A DNA stretch of 64,000 nucleotides from Limonium bicolor (taxonomy: Eukaryota; Streptophyta; Magnoliopsida; Caryophyllales; Plumbaginaceae). Below, piece by piece: positions 45,919-56,059 of this stretch. The position numbers and the translations under genes are program-made. Numbering within the stretch: the stretch's first letter is position 1; every line of letters begins with the position of its first letter. The notes beneath the pieces are model-generated. The model searched no databases and was not told the origin of the DNA. It was given only the letters and a program-made list of their open reading frames with translations. Location: NCBI GenBank assembly GCA_023374045.1, contig CM041776.1, forward strand, positions 345,029,636-345,093,635. The letters are read 5' to 3'.

Positions 45919-47684
45919 AACCTACCTACAGATTTAGTTTTTCACTTCTTTTCTTACCCATTTCTTCCCCAATCTTCCTACATGTAATCCCACATGATTT
46001 AGCACTAATTAAGCCCTCTAAATCGCCTTAATTCATCCACCAAATCCATTACTAAATCCATCAAACAACTACACAATTCCCTCACTTCTCTCTCCACTTG
46101 TGACAGTTTTTGTTACCCTTATGCTACAGATTTTTGTTACAACTTCCACCATTCAATACTTCCTCTACCAATGTCACTCCTAGTATCCCAAATACATTTC
46201 CAAGCCATTACATTACCTATACCCAAGTCCAACTCTCCTCTTACCAAATCTTGCACACTAATTCTTCCTAGTTCTACAATACAATTTAATACCTCTTTGC
46301 TACAGATTTTGGTTCCTACCTCCTCCACACATAATTTCCTCTCCTAATGCCATTTCTAAGGCCTACAATACATTGTCTCACCTCTTCAAGTCCCACACTC
46401 CTTCCCTAGGTCAAGTACATAAATCCTCCTAGTTTCTCCAATGCCATTCAACAATTCTTGCTACAGATTTTACATTCTTTCATCCTCATACTATAGTCAC
46501 TACTCCATGGTCATTAAACATCTCTACAATCCCTAATATGCACCTTGGTTCTCCCTTTCACCAAGTCATCCATTAAAGCACAATTCCTACTAAAATTTCG
46601 CCATAGCTCACCTACTTTTCTTACTTATCCACACATCTTCTTTCTCGTCAATTCATCCCTATTCTAGCCAAACCACAAGGGTTCTACCAGCACACATACA
46701 AAATAAATCCTCAATACTTTCTCAACCCACAATTCCAATACACATACACATCACATTTGGCTCCAAAGCCTACAATTCAAATACTTGCTCTTAAATACTC
46801 AAACTTCACAATTCTCAATACTAGTACAAGGTTTTGGGTTCTTTAAATATTTTACCCATTCCCATTACTCTAATGCAATATAATTTAACATTAGGAAGGA
46901 GCTCTTACCTTGAGCTTATACTTCCTTCTTTCTTTCTCATTTTTCCTCCTTCTCCCTTTCTTGCCTCAAAATCGGTTATGTGGGGAATGGAGTTACCAAA
47001 CTCCATCCCAACACCCAAAGCATACAAAACAAGTATAATTAATATACTAACCCTTAGATTTATATTAACTCATTGAGATGTTTTAAACAAATTTCTAGGG
47101 TTTACCTTTTGAAGCTTTTAGGAGGGGTTTTAGCCCTTGGTTCAAGAAGGTGAATCCACCCCCATTTCAAGGTTGATATTATGCTGAAAGGAGAGAGAAA
47201 AACAGAGCATTACAAATGGGGCAAAATCGGTTGTGAATGAAAGTTAAGAAAACATGGGGTTTTCATGTAGATTTTTACCTTGTTGGAAAGAGGAGACTCC
47301 AAGCTTCCCAATGGTGTGCTTTTCTCTCCAAATGGGGAAAACCCATAGAGATGAAACTCATCCTTTTCGAATTTTGAAAAGAGGGGATGATAGAGGAGGA
47401 TGAGGGGATCACAAATATGTGATTATTTTTTAGTTTGGAGCATGGATGGAGCTTGTACAAGGAGAGGAAGTGGAGGCAGCCATGGAGGGGTTCCATTTTC
47501 GCTCAGCACAGCGAGAGATAGGGAAGAAAATCGGTGGAGAGAGGTGAGGAAGAAGAAGAAGAAAAGTGAGAGGAGAGAGAGGGAGGAAAATGTTTTATGT
47601 TTTTGCTTTTTACTTTCCTCTCTCTTCCTTCTCTTTCTTTCTTTCTTTATTACTAGCTTAGAGTGTGTGTGAGTGGGTTGACCC

Positions 47685-47751
47685 ATATATAAAAACCGGC
47701 CCCACCTTATTAGTAAGCTGGAGCGTTTTTCATCTTTTACAGAAAACGCTT
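47685..47751 (-). promoter_or_regulatory. Promoter region of the LARD-2 5' LTR
   Basis: On the - strand the GAGCGTTTT-type hairpin (47720-47751, two substitutions relative to the other copies) is followed by CCGGTTTTTATATATGGG, a good TATA box, then a CACACACACTC-type leader start. This puts the presumed transcription start about 0.55 kb into the LTR. Confidence 0.55.
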
Positions 47752-48227
47752 GTTATTTTACCCGGTTTTGGTACTATTCACTAACCGGGCCCGTTTTCCG
47801 GAATTTTCTCGTTTAATTATTTGTATTGACTATTAAGCTCCCATAAATGCTTGATAATTGTTATTTAATGATTTACAATTTTTACGGGTCCGTTTGACCA
47901 TTTAAAGTCACGTTTTCGGGTTTTCTCGAAAAACGTGCGCTAAAGCTCTATTAGCGTTTTAATGCATTATTTGGATTCGTTTTCTTCGGGAGTTGTTCCC
48001 ATATAATATTTAGGTCTTATTAAACCTTTGGAATCCATATAATACGCTATCCGGGGTCTCATACCCCCCTATGGTTATTTAACGCTTATTTAGCGTTTTT
48101 CGCTTTTTAAGCGTTTCTTTATTTCTTTTGGATTTATTTTTCCTCACCAATACTACTTAAGCATTATTAGGCTCTTAATAAGGATTAGAATAATCTTAAT
48201 CACTATATTTAAGTTTGGGGTATTTCA

Positions 48228-49560
48228 TTCGCCATTTGGCTTTGAAGCCACCTTCAGATGACAATATGTTGCATTGGAAACAGCTATCTGCACGTCTTAA
48301 TGATTTGCTATATAAGGAAGAAGTGTGTTTGCTTCAACATTCACGTCAGTTGTGGTTATCTACAGAAGATAGAAATTCACTTTTCTTTTTCAACAAGTTT
48401 AGGGCACGTGCTAGACAAAATACGATCCATATTTTACATGGGGATGATGGGTAGGTCAGACGAACTCGGATGGGATTGAAGAAGTCACACGCTCTTATTT
48501 TAGAATCTCTTTACTTCTATTAACCCTATTCTCAATTATCATTTTCTTGCATGCATTGAGAGACGTGTTCCACATGATGTGTATGATGTTATTGGTGCGC
48601 CTTATCCCCTTATCACAGGGAGGAAGTTTTGAATGCTTTGAAGGGGATGAATCCAAGCAAGGCGTCTGGCCTAGATATAGTGAATGGTACGTTTGTTCAA
48701 TATTTTCGGGATGTTATCCAACATGACTTTATTGATATTGCTATCCATTTTCTTAACTCCTCTGATGTGCCACTTAATATAAATCTTACTCATATTGTCT
48801 TAATACTAGAGAAAAAGGGGGCTAGTTCCATTGTTGATTTTTGCCCCATTATGTTTGTAATACGGTTTATCATGTCATCTCTCTACTGCTGGTTAGTCGT
48901 GTTAAGCATATTATGCCTTTAGTAATCTCAGATAATCAAGGATCTTTTGTTGGGGGCGGTTAATTACTAACCAGATTATCATAGCTCATGGACTGTTACA
49001 CATAATGTGGGGTTCTAAAGCCCATAAGAAGGGTATTTATGCTTATAAAGTAAACATGTCTAAAGCCTTTTATAGGATCGAATGGAACTTTGTTTTGGAT
49101 GTCCTAACTAGAATGGAATTTCACCCAAATTGGGTTAGCCTTGTCCGGAAATGTCTCACTACTACATCTATGGCTGTTTTAATTAATGGCTATCCAGGAC
49201 AAACTTTCCATCCAAAGAGAGGTTTGCTGCAGGGTGACCCTTTTCCCCCTTATATGCTTATATGGTATAGTGAGGTCTTGGTTCAATAATCTATTTTTCA
49301 CAGATAATTGTGTTTTATTTGGTCAAGCCACATCTCGCAATGCCCAGGTCTTGAGTGATGTTATAGATGACTGCAGTTTAGCTTCGAGGCAATGTATTAA
49401 CTTCAACAAGTTCGGGGTCATGTTATCTGCCGGAGTTCCACCATCAATCCATGCTAGTGTTTCTAATGTGCTTAGGGCCAAGGAATTTTTGGATTTTGGT
49501 ATATATTGGGCTTTCCAAGTAAGTTGGGGGGAAGAAAGATGCGTGTTTTTGAGTTTTTAA
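48228..49560 (+). pseudogene. LINE-A ORF2 reverse transcriptase
   Basis: Resumes LINE-A after LARD-2. RNSLFFFNKFRARARQNTIH (pre-RT region), then ALKGMNPSKASGLDIVNGTF (48632 on), QGSFVGGxxITNQ near 48930, KVNMSKAFYRIEWNFVLDVL (49056 on) and GLLQGDPFPPYM (49221 on) are RT blocks of plant L1. The catalytic FADD block reads FTDN (near 49297), so one essential Asp is gone. Several stops and frame changes. Confidence 0.87.
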
Positions 49561-51283
49561 AAGGCAGGGTAGCAAAAAAAGTCCGAGTTGGTCAAGGTGT
49601 CTCTCAGCTTGTAGGAGGGTCTTGATTAAATCAGTTTTGTAAGCTTTACTGCATATATCATGAGTGTTGTTAAAGTTCCCTTGGGAGTTGTTATTAGCTA
49701 ACAGGATAATGGCACATTCTGGAGGACAGGGAGGTCTAGCTAAGATGGGTTTGTACTAGGAAAAAGTGGGGCACGTTATGTTGAAGTGTTTGGAGCATGA
49801 GGGCTAGGCTTTCACGACTTGCGATGCTTTAACAAAGCTCTGTTAGCTAAACAATGTTGTGTGTGTTCTCTCTTAACCCTTCTTCATTAATGTCGAAGGT
49901 GCTTAGGGCTAGATATTACCTTCTGGTGACTTGGTTACAATTCTCTTAGTAGTGAACCTAGTTCTATCTGACGAGCTTTGTGGGGCGTCAAGGATTACTT
50001 TATCTAGGTCTGTCGTGTTGCTATGTAAGAGATGGTACTTCTATACGAATAAATGATAGGTGGATTCCTGGAGGACGACCTGGGGATCAGCCTTTTCAAT
50101 GGTGTATCCCTCCTATTGCACGTATTCATGGCTTAGTTTTCTGGCTCATTAACAGCTCAAACTTAAACTGGAAAGAGTCTATGATTCAAGAGTGGTTCAG
50201 TAAGGAGGATGTAGATGCTATCCTACGTTTCCCTCTGCATTATAATAATGCCTAGCTTGATTGCGATTGGTATTGGGGCTTGACTCCAAGCAGTTTACGG
50301 TTAAATCAATGTATTATGCAATCCAATCGACCAATTTAGCTCCTCAGGGTAGCTTGAGTGTTAGTCCTGTGGGTTCAGCTATGCGTCGGGTGGCAAAATG
50401 TTCTTTGCCTCCGCGAGTTAGGTTATTTGCTTGGCGCCTCTTTCATGGTATTATCCTAGCAAAGGCAGTCCTTTAGCAACGTTGTGGTATTAATATTGAT
50501 GCATGTTGCAATTATGGGGAAACAAAGTCTCTTTTGCATGTTTTTGTTCACTGTGCACAGGTTGAACAATTCTGGTGTATGACAGCTTAGCATTGCCTTA
50601 CTTTCCTTGTCTTTGATTTGGCTTTTGATTATTGGTTGATAGACTTTTGATTACACCGACCTCTTTCTTATTGTGCTCTCATGCTGCTTCTTTGGAACCT
50701 TTGGTTTGCAAAATGTTAATTAGTGCATAATAATGTTAATGACTTTCGGGCAGGTTGGTTTCAAGCAGAAAGTTTTCTTCAAACAGCATGCAAGGGCTTG
50801 AAGACGGGTATAGAGCGTGGCTTGGATGATTCCTTTACTAGTGTTTTTGTGGATGAAAGTTTCCTTCTTGGGGGAAGTTTGGAGTTAGTCCAAACATCAT
50901 GGGTGGGGAGGTGGTTGGTTCGGCTGGAAAGGTGGAGACTATGGCTATACGCCTTGGGCTTGAATGTGCTATAGCAGTTGCCATTTGTAAGGTTCATATT
51001 TTAAGCGATTGTAAGTCAAATATTAGCTACCTACATGGGGAGGGTGTAATATCTAAAGCAGTTAATTGCTTTTGTTCTAGAGGGATTGCAAACGACATTA
51101 GTGTACTTTAATCATGTTGTTTTTGTTTTTCGCCAAGGGATGAAAATGGTGGTGCACATATGTTGGCATGTTTAGGACTAAGAAACAAAGGGAGTGTGTT
51201 TGGATAGGTCAAAATGTACCAATAATGTTCTAGAATTTTGCTACAATTAATGAATTCTTGACTTTGAAATTTTCAAAAAAAAA
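49561..51283 (+). pseudogene. LINE-A ORF2 C-terminal part: zf-RVT and RNase H remnants, poly(A)
   Basis: 49980-50255 matches the segment after RT (YLGLSCCYVRDGTSIRINDR, WIPGGRP). 50261-50590 is the zf-RVT region (PPRVRLFAWRLFHGI, then CNYGETKSLLHVFVHC). 50880-51180 is a plant RVT_3-type RNase H remnant (SDCKSNI, then RDENGGAHMLACLG). The element ends with a short 3' UTR and A9 at 51275-51283. Confidence 0.78.
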
Positions 51284-51405
51284 GGAAATTTCACCAAATA
51301 CCTCTGAGTTTTTGCTTAATTCACGATATACCACATGTGTTTTTAAAATTACACAGGATAACACTAAATTTTTACTTATTCCATCAGATAACACTCTGTC
51401 TCATA

Positions 51406-51414
51406 TTTGTTAAA
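51406..51414. repeat. Left 9 bp TSD of the inner MITE
   Basis: TTTGTTAAA, repeated exactly at 51828-51836. Confidence 0.9.
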
Positions 51415-51827
51415 GGGAAATTTCACCAAATACCATTGAGTTTTTGCTTAATTCACGATATACCACTGTGTTTTTAAAATTACACAGGATAACATTGAGT
51501 TTTTACTTATTTCACCAGATAACACTCTGTCTCATATTCTGTTAACTTCTTTGTTATTTTTCCTGGAAAATGACAAAATACTCATGTTATTAATTGCCTC
51601 ACAATGAACTGTCATATTGATAAATAAGATACCACCTTAATTTAACTAATAATAGGGTAGTTTAGTCTTTTTTTCTAGGGATATTAACGGAAAAATTAAC
51701 GAAATATGTGACAGAGTGTTATATGGTGAAATAAGTAAAAAAACTCAGTGTTATCCTGTGTAATTTTAGAAACACATGGTATATCATGAATTAAGCAAAA
51801 ACTCAGTGGTATTTGGTGAAATTTCCC
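51415..51827. mobile_element. Inner 413 bp Mutator-like palindromic MITE
   Basis: Starts GGGAAATTTCACCAAATACC and ends with the reverse complement of that sequence. Arms of about 130 bp face each other. A perfect 9 bp duplication (TTTGTTAAA) flanks it, indicating Mutator-type transposition into an older copy of its own family. Confidence 0.9.
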
Positions 51828-52337
51828 TTTGTTAAATGTTCCGTTAATATTCCAGGGAAATGACTAAACTATCCCTATTATTAATTAACAACTTGAAAGT
51901 GATTTGTCATAATGATAAATTTCATAAGACACCACTTTTGTTTAACTATTTATATGGGTAGTTTAATCTTTTTTCTAGGGATATTAATGGAACATTTAAT
52001 AAAATATGAGACAGAGTTTTATCTGGTGAAATAATTAAAAACTTAGTGTTATCTTGTGTAATTTTAAAAACACAGTGTTATATCGTGAACTAAGCAAAAA
52101 ATCAATAGTATTTGGTGAAAATACTTGTATTCTTCTTTGGCTGGACACTCGTTTGTTCTATGGTCATTGAGGTTGATGTCAGAATCGTTGAAAGGTGACT
52201 TTTATGTTTAATGGTAATAAGGGTCAATGTGAAAATTATTGAAAGAACTCCTTCCTTTTAAAAGTATAAGGTGCTTTAAAAATTTGTATTTAACAACATA
52301 CGAAAAGCAACACATATATCTCTATTTAACTTGTAGA

Positions 52338-52430
52338 CCTCCTATTCAAAATATAAGTTGTTTTGGAGATGAATTTGGACAGATTTAAGTCTAGATACAT
52401 CTCTAAAATGACTTATATTTTGAAGGAGGT
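52338..52430. mobile_element. Short inverted-repeat MITE fragment
   Basis: CCTCCTATTCAAAATATAAG at the left faces CTTATATTTTGAAGGAGG at the right, with a second inner inverted pair (TTTTGGAGATG / CATCTCTAAAA). Ends resemble Stowaway or Tourist types; the family is not certain and no TSD is clear. Confidence 0.55.
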
Positions 52431-53945
52431 AGTAGTTATTACTATTACTTGTACAACCTTTTACTTTATAGAAAAATTAATGATTAATTTTACATTTAAA
52501 TAGTGTGGGTAAAAGTGAAAATTAGCGTGAAAAAATTAATTCTATAATGTTATATATTTTTTACGGATACAATAATAATTAAGGTTAAGATTGGAATTAT
52601 AAAACAAGTATAAGGAAGGTCGCTCCTACCTTTATCGAGGTGACTTTTATGTGCCAAGAGTTACATTTTTGATAAGTTATGGTTATTTTAACGTATGATT
52701 TCCCGAAAAAAAATCAGGCATCACGTAGTGGAAAACACTTAGCATTATTTAAGCAACAAGTAAGCATATATGCACTTAGAGACATTGAGCACATGCATAC
52801 AAGCAAACAAACATTCACACGTTAACGGCTCAAAGCACACTGCGTGACAAGCCTTTGGGTAATTTAACCCAGGGCTCCGGCGATGGGGCTCATAACCAGC
52901 ATGTCGGGCTCACAACCACAAGGATAAGAGTGGATTTTATACCACCCTTAACAGATAAGTTCTTCGGTCATCCCAATTTCCTTAACAACAAGTGTCAAGG
53001 TACCACTTGCACTCCTTCCCAAGTACACATCCCAGGTACGAGTTACGCCGGTACCCGGGTAACAACTAGGTTAACCCACACAGTCAATGCAAGCACCAAC
53101 AACTGGAGGGTGAGGCGTCGGGCGAACGCCAACACACTTGTCTCACCTGATTCAACTCATCCTTGTACGAGCCACAAGGGCTTTAACGATGTGCCGCCCA
53201 CACATCGAGGGTAAGATTAACCTAGATCACTACTTGATTATTGTCGTATGCTCTCGGCATCTGGGCAATAGAAGCTCACACCCTAATTTCAAAGCTTCAT
53301 CCCTAATGGGCCTGTCTGCTACCTGCACACATGTAAGTTAGCATAAGGGTGTATAACAGTGAGAGACCAAGTCATCGCAACGCGGGTACAAAAAGGACTA
53401 CTTCTTTTATTGATTGAGATACAAGATCTGAAGACTTACATTTATATTGATATATACAAGTACATTATGGTCTGAAGCTGCTTGTCAAGTTCCTTATGAA
53501 AATTAGACATAACAGTTATGTAGGTAAGAATGTTAGAGTAAAATGTTAATGCTAAAACAGGTATTAGAAAGTGCATTGTTAATTTCTAGTTTATAGATTA
53601 ATATATTTACCTGTACCACAAAATATAAATAAGAAATAAACTTCAAAAAATAAAGAAATAAGAAGAAAGCAAGGATCAAACATATAAAAAAAACAAATCA
53701 AGATCCAAAGCTACCAAAGATAAAGATTACTAAGTATAGTATTTCTCCGCTAGACACGTGTAAGAAAGTGCAAACTAAACAAGAGTATTGAAAGCTACTC
53801 TACTCAAATACCTTAGCTAACGGAGAATAATTTGAATATGTTTGTTAACCCTACGACTCCCATAATCGTTCTCTATTAGACATAATCACTACCAAACGTT
53901 AATAAAATTAAGTTTATTACTATTTCTCTTATTGCGTAACTTTTT
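52431..53945. other. Spacer
   Basis: AT-rich except 52840-53390, which is GC-richer and has a 119-aa frame (52855-53214) without a recognisable domain. Its look (CCGGTACCCGGGTAAC, repeated GGGCTC) suggests an old LTR piece, but I find no partner in the window. Confidence 0.45.
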
Positions 53946-53957
53946 AACTTCAACTAC
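53946..53957 (+). repeat. Left 12 bp TSD of LINE-B
   Basis: AACTTCAACTAC, repeated exactly at 62142-62153 after the poly(A). Confidence 0.92.
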
Positions 53958-54039
53958 TCGTACAAGATAACCAGATGTCGCGCTCTCACCCCTCTCTTCG
54001 TCTCCCCTCTCTGTCCGTTCCCTCTCCCTCTCAGCCGCC

Positions 54040-54228
54040 ATGTCCTCCACCGTCCCCCCACCTCTAATCCAGCCAACAACCTCTTCACCTCCGTCGCAAT
54101 CACTTTCTCGTTCAAAATCTTACTCTCTTTTCGACCGCAACCACCAAAACTATTCATCCGGGCTTGGGTACGTAGCAGGTAGCATTTGCGGAGCAACTCT
54201 TCTTTCTGCACATGTAAATAGATGTTAG
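54040..54228 (+). CDS. Small upstream frame in the LINE-B leader (unrecognised)
   Basis: 62-codon frame (MSSTVPPPLIQPTTSSPPSQ, then SRSKSYSLFDR) following a CT-rich leader that looks like a 5' UTR. It is upstream of ORF1 in the same transcript unit. It may be a leader peptide, a captured gene piece or chance; I recognise no family. Confidence 0.2.
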   Translation: MSSTVPPPLIQPTTSSPPSQSLSRSKSYSLFDRNHQNYSSGLGYVAGSICGATLLSAHVNRC

Positions 54229-54497
54229 AAGAGATCCAAGCTGCAGACTGCACTCGCTATTCAGTTGCTAATACGATACAAATCTAGCAAGGTTTTATGA
54301 CGGAAGATGAGAAAAGAACTGGGAGAGGAGCGGCGAAGCCGCGTGAGAGATGGTCGGAGGGAAGAAAGGAGTTTGGTGAGACAAGACCGCGTGAGCATGC
54401 GTAGCAGAGAAAAGCGGGGTGGTCGAAGCGGTCGAAGGAATCGAGAAAGCCGGTTTAATAGAGAGTCACGAGTCTTTCGAAAGGAAAGGGAGAAGCG

Positions 54498-55856
54498 ATG
54501 ATGGCAAAGAGGAGTTTTTCCCGTCCTTCGGGATGGAGGCCGAAGCGTCGAGACAGTTCCAGGGGAGAATACCAGATAAGACACGATCAGAGGTATGCAA
54601 GGTGGGCTTCTTCAAGCTTTGGAAGGTCAGAGAAGTCGTCGAGGTCAGCAGCAGGGTGCCGGGGGTATTCCCGCATTTCAACAAAGTGTGTCAAGCGGAC
54701 GGTGATTCCTTTGCGGAGGAGAGAGATGGGTAGTCAACGGCGGCATTCTTCGGTGGTTGATGGTGAGTCTGAGAGTGAAGGTCAAGGCAGATCGCTGTTT
54801 ATTGACAACCTCCTCAGAGAGGCTGATGTTAGAGCGGTGCGGTGGCTCCTTCGCCGGGGTGGAGATGTTGAGCGTATCCATATTTCGAAGAAGAGGCGGT
54901 CAAATAATGGGCTGGCCTTTGCTATTGTCAGAATGCTTTCGCCTTCACAAGTTAAAGAGGCGGTGGGCAGGCTTCACGGGCAGACCTTCATGGGGCACAA
55001 AATCTTCGCACGCCAGGCCAAGTATGAGACGCCAAGTTCGCCAGAGGATAGAGAACGACACTCGACGAAGTATGGTGGTATTGTGAATTCAATCCAGACT
55101 TCGGGTTCTGGCAAGGTTGAAGGCGGGAATGGCATTGAGGAAGATTTCAATCGTACGGGTCCTTTGGGTGATACGGTTATCGTGGTGGGCGGCGCGTGTA
55201 ATTCGGTGGGATGTGGGCACGTGGATGGGAAGGGAAAGGGACGGTCTCGAATTCAAATTGAAATTTGCTGTCGATGTCAAGAAAATGGCCTGGTGCGTGA
55301 GGAGGTTGCATCGGGAACAGAAGGAGGAAAGGCGGCCCCTTGTCCCCAGGAGAAGAGGGTGCCGGCGGATGCGAATGGGGTGCAGAATACTGTGCCAGGA
55401 TGGGTTGTTTTGTCTTTTTCGATGCAGGGTGTTGTTCCTTACGGGTGGTGGGGTTATTGGCAGGATTGAGGAGGTGGATATACGTGGCCGTATTGGTACC
55501 CTTCTGGGTCGTCTCAGTCTATGTATCTAACCAACTCTGCTAACCATACTACGAATTTCCTTGGAGAGTTGCATGGGATCTCTAGTCAGAGAAAGGAGGG
55601 GCAGGGAGACCGGGCTCCAATTGCTATTCGCAAACCGTCACTTGGAAGGGGATCGGGACCCGATCCGGTTGAGGAAGATATCGTTAATAAGGAAAGACGA
55701 GGTATGGAAGATCATGCTCTGCACTTTGACAGTTTTGCTAGTGTCGAGGATATAAGGACTGAGCTTCGACCACATGGCGGTGGTACAGAGGCTTATCTTG
55801 TTAGACCAGAAGTTGATCAGGCTGTCCAGCAGAACCTGATGGTGGAGGAGGATTGA
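54498..55856 (+). pseudogene. LINE-B ORF1, 5' part with RRM domain
   Basis: An Arg/Ser-rich N-terminus is followed by an RRM at about 54795-55020: RSLFIDNLLREADVRAVRWL (RNP2-like), then SNNGLAFAIVRMLSPSQVKE (RNP1-like) and GHKIFARQAKY. The frame at 54498-55469 carries the RRM. Downstream the coding frame appears to shift near 55115-55300 (KKMAWCVRRLHREQ occurs in another frame) and again before 55521-55856, which ends AVQQNLMVEED exactly where the LTR was inserted. Plant LINE ORF1 proteins bind the element RNA; this one is broken. Confidence 0.72.
55849..55853 (+). repeat. Left TSD of the 5.73 kb LTR insertion
   Basis: AGGAT, repeated exactly at 61587-61591. Confidence 0.93.
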
Positions 55857-55926
55857 AATACCCCTAAATTAATTTAAATTAATTTAGGGGATTTCTTTTG
55901 TTAAACCTTTAATAATACTATTAAGT

Positions 55927-56059
55927 ATTAAATTATTATATGGAATTATGAATATTAAATTATTATATGGAATTATGAATATTAAATTATTATATGGAAT
56001 TATGAATATTAAATTATTATATGGAATTATGAATATTAAATTATTATATGGAATTGTGA
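55927..56059. repeat. 27 bp minisatellite, about 5 copies
   Basis: The unit starts ATTAAATTATTATATGGAAT and continues TATGAAT. Four exact 27 bp copies from 55927 are followed by a partial one ending GGAATTGTG. Confidence 0.95.

Larger units (their letters stand above)
33975..48227 (-). mobile_element. LARD-2: large non-coding LTR retrotransposon with intact ends
   Basis: 14,253 bp, - strand. 5' LTR 43907-48227 (4321 bp), a 5-nt spacer, PBS for initiator tRNA-Met, a 5.6 kb internal region, PPT, then 3' LTR 33975-38305 (4331 bp). The LTRs look about 98% identical by eye, so insertion was fairly recent. The interior has no frame above about 110 aa and no gag-pol motif, but aligns piecewise with the LARD-1 interior. 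All cis elements for reverse transcription appear present, so it could be mobilised if an autonomous partner exists. Confidence 0.85.
43907..48227 (-). repeat. 5' LTR of LARD-2
   Basis: 4321 bp, paired with 33975-38305. Start (48227) TGAAATACCCCAAACTT, end (43907) GGTAGGGGTGTTACA on the - strand, followed by the PBS. It contains the island at 45713-45918, hairpins at 47720-47751 and 47911-47941, and a TATA-like box at 47685-47696. Confidence 0.92.
31660..51283 (+). mobile_element. LINE-A: L1-type LINE with zinc-knuckle ORF1, split and decayed
   Basis: ORF1, endonuclease, RT, zf-RVT and RNase H remnants occur in order on the + strand and end in A9 at 51275-51283. LARD-2 (33975-48227) interrupts the stretch between endonuclease and RT; without it the LINE is about 5.3 kb, normal for a plant L1. 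Many stops and frameshifts show it is long dead. The 5' edge is uncertain: a pyrimidine-rich leader starts near 31660. No convincing TSD: GGAAAT follows the poly(A) and also occurs at 31677, too short to rely on. The 3' end abuts a MITE. Confidence 0.88.
51284..52123. mobile_element. Outer Mutator-like palindromic MITE, split by a sister copy
   Basis: The left part 51284-51405 and right part 51837-52123 are facing arms (GGAAATTTCACCAAATACC... and ...GGTATTTGGTGAAA with degenerate middle sequence). An inner copy of the same family lies between them. The left end abuts the LINE-A poly(A) and has lost one G; the right end has drifted (GGTGAAAATAC), and no TSD is visible. Confidence 0.78.

Noticed and set aside
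31677..51290. GGAAAT at 31677 and after the poly(A) as LINE-A target duplication
   Set aside because: Six bases in AT-rich DNA are expected by chance, and the right copy is also the start of a MITE.
52855..53214. 119-aa frame in a GC-richer spacer segment
   Set aside because: No domain, no codon-like pattern that I could see and no paralogous copy in the window; kept only as spacer.
54261..54684. Arginine/leucine-rich frames on the - strand opposite the LINE-B ORF1 start
   Set aside because: Antisense shadows of the Arg/Ser-rich ORF1 N-terminus; the RRM fixes the + strand.
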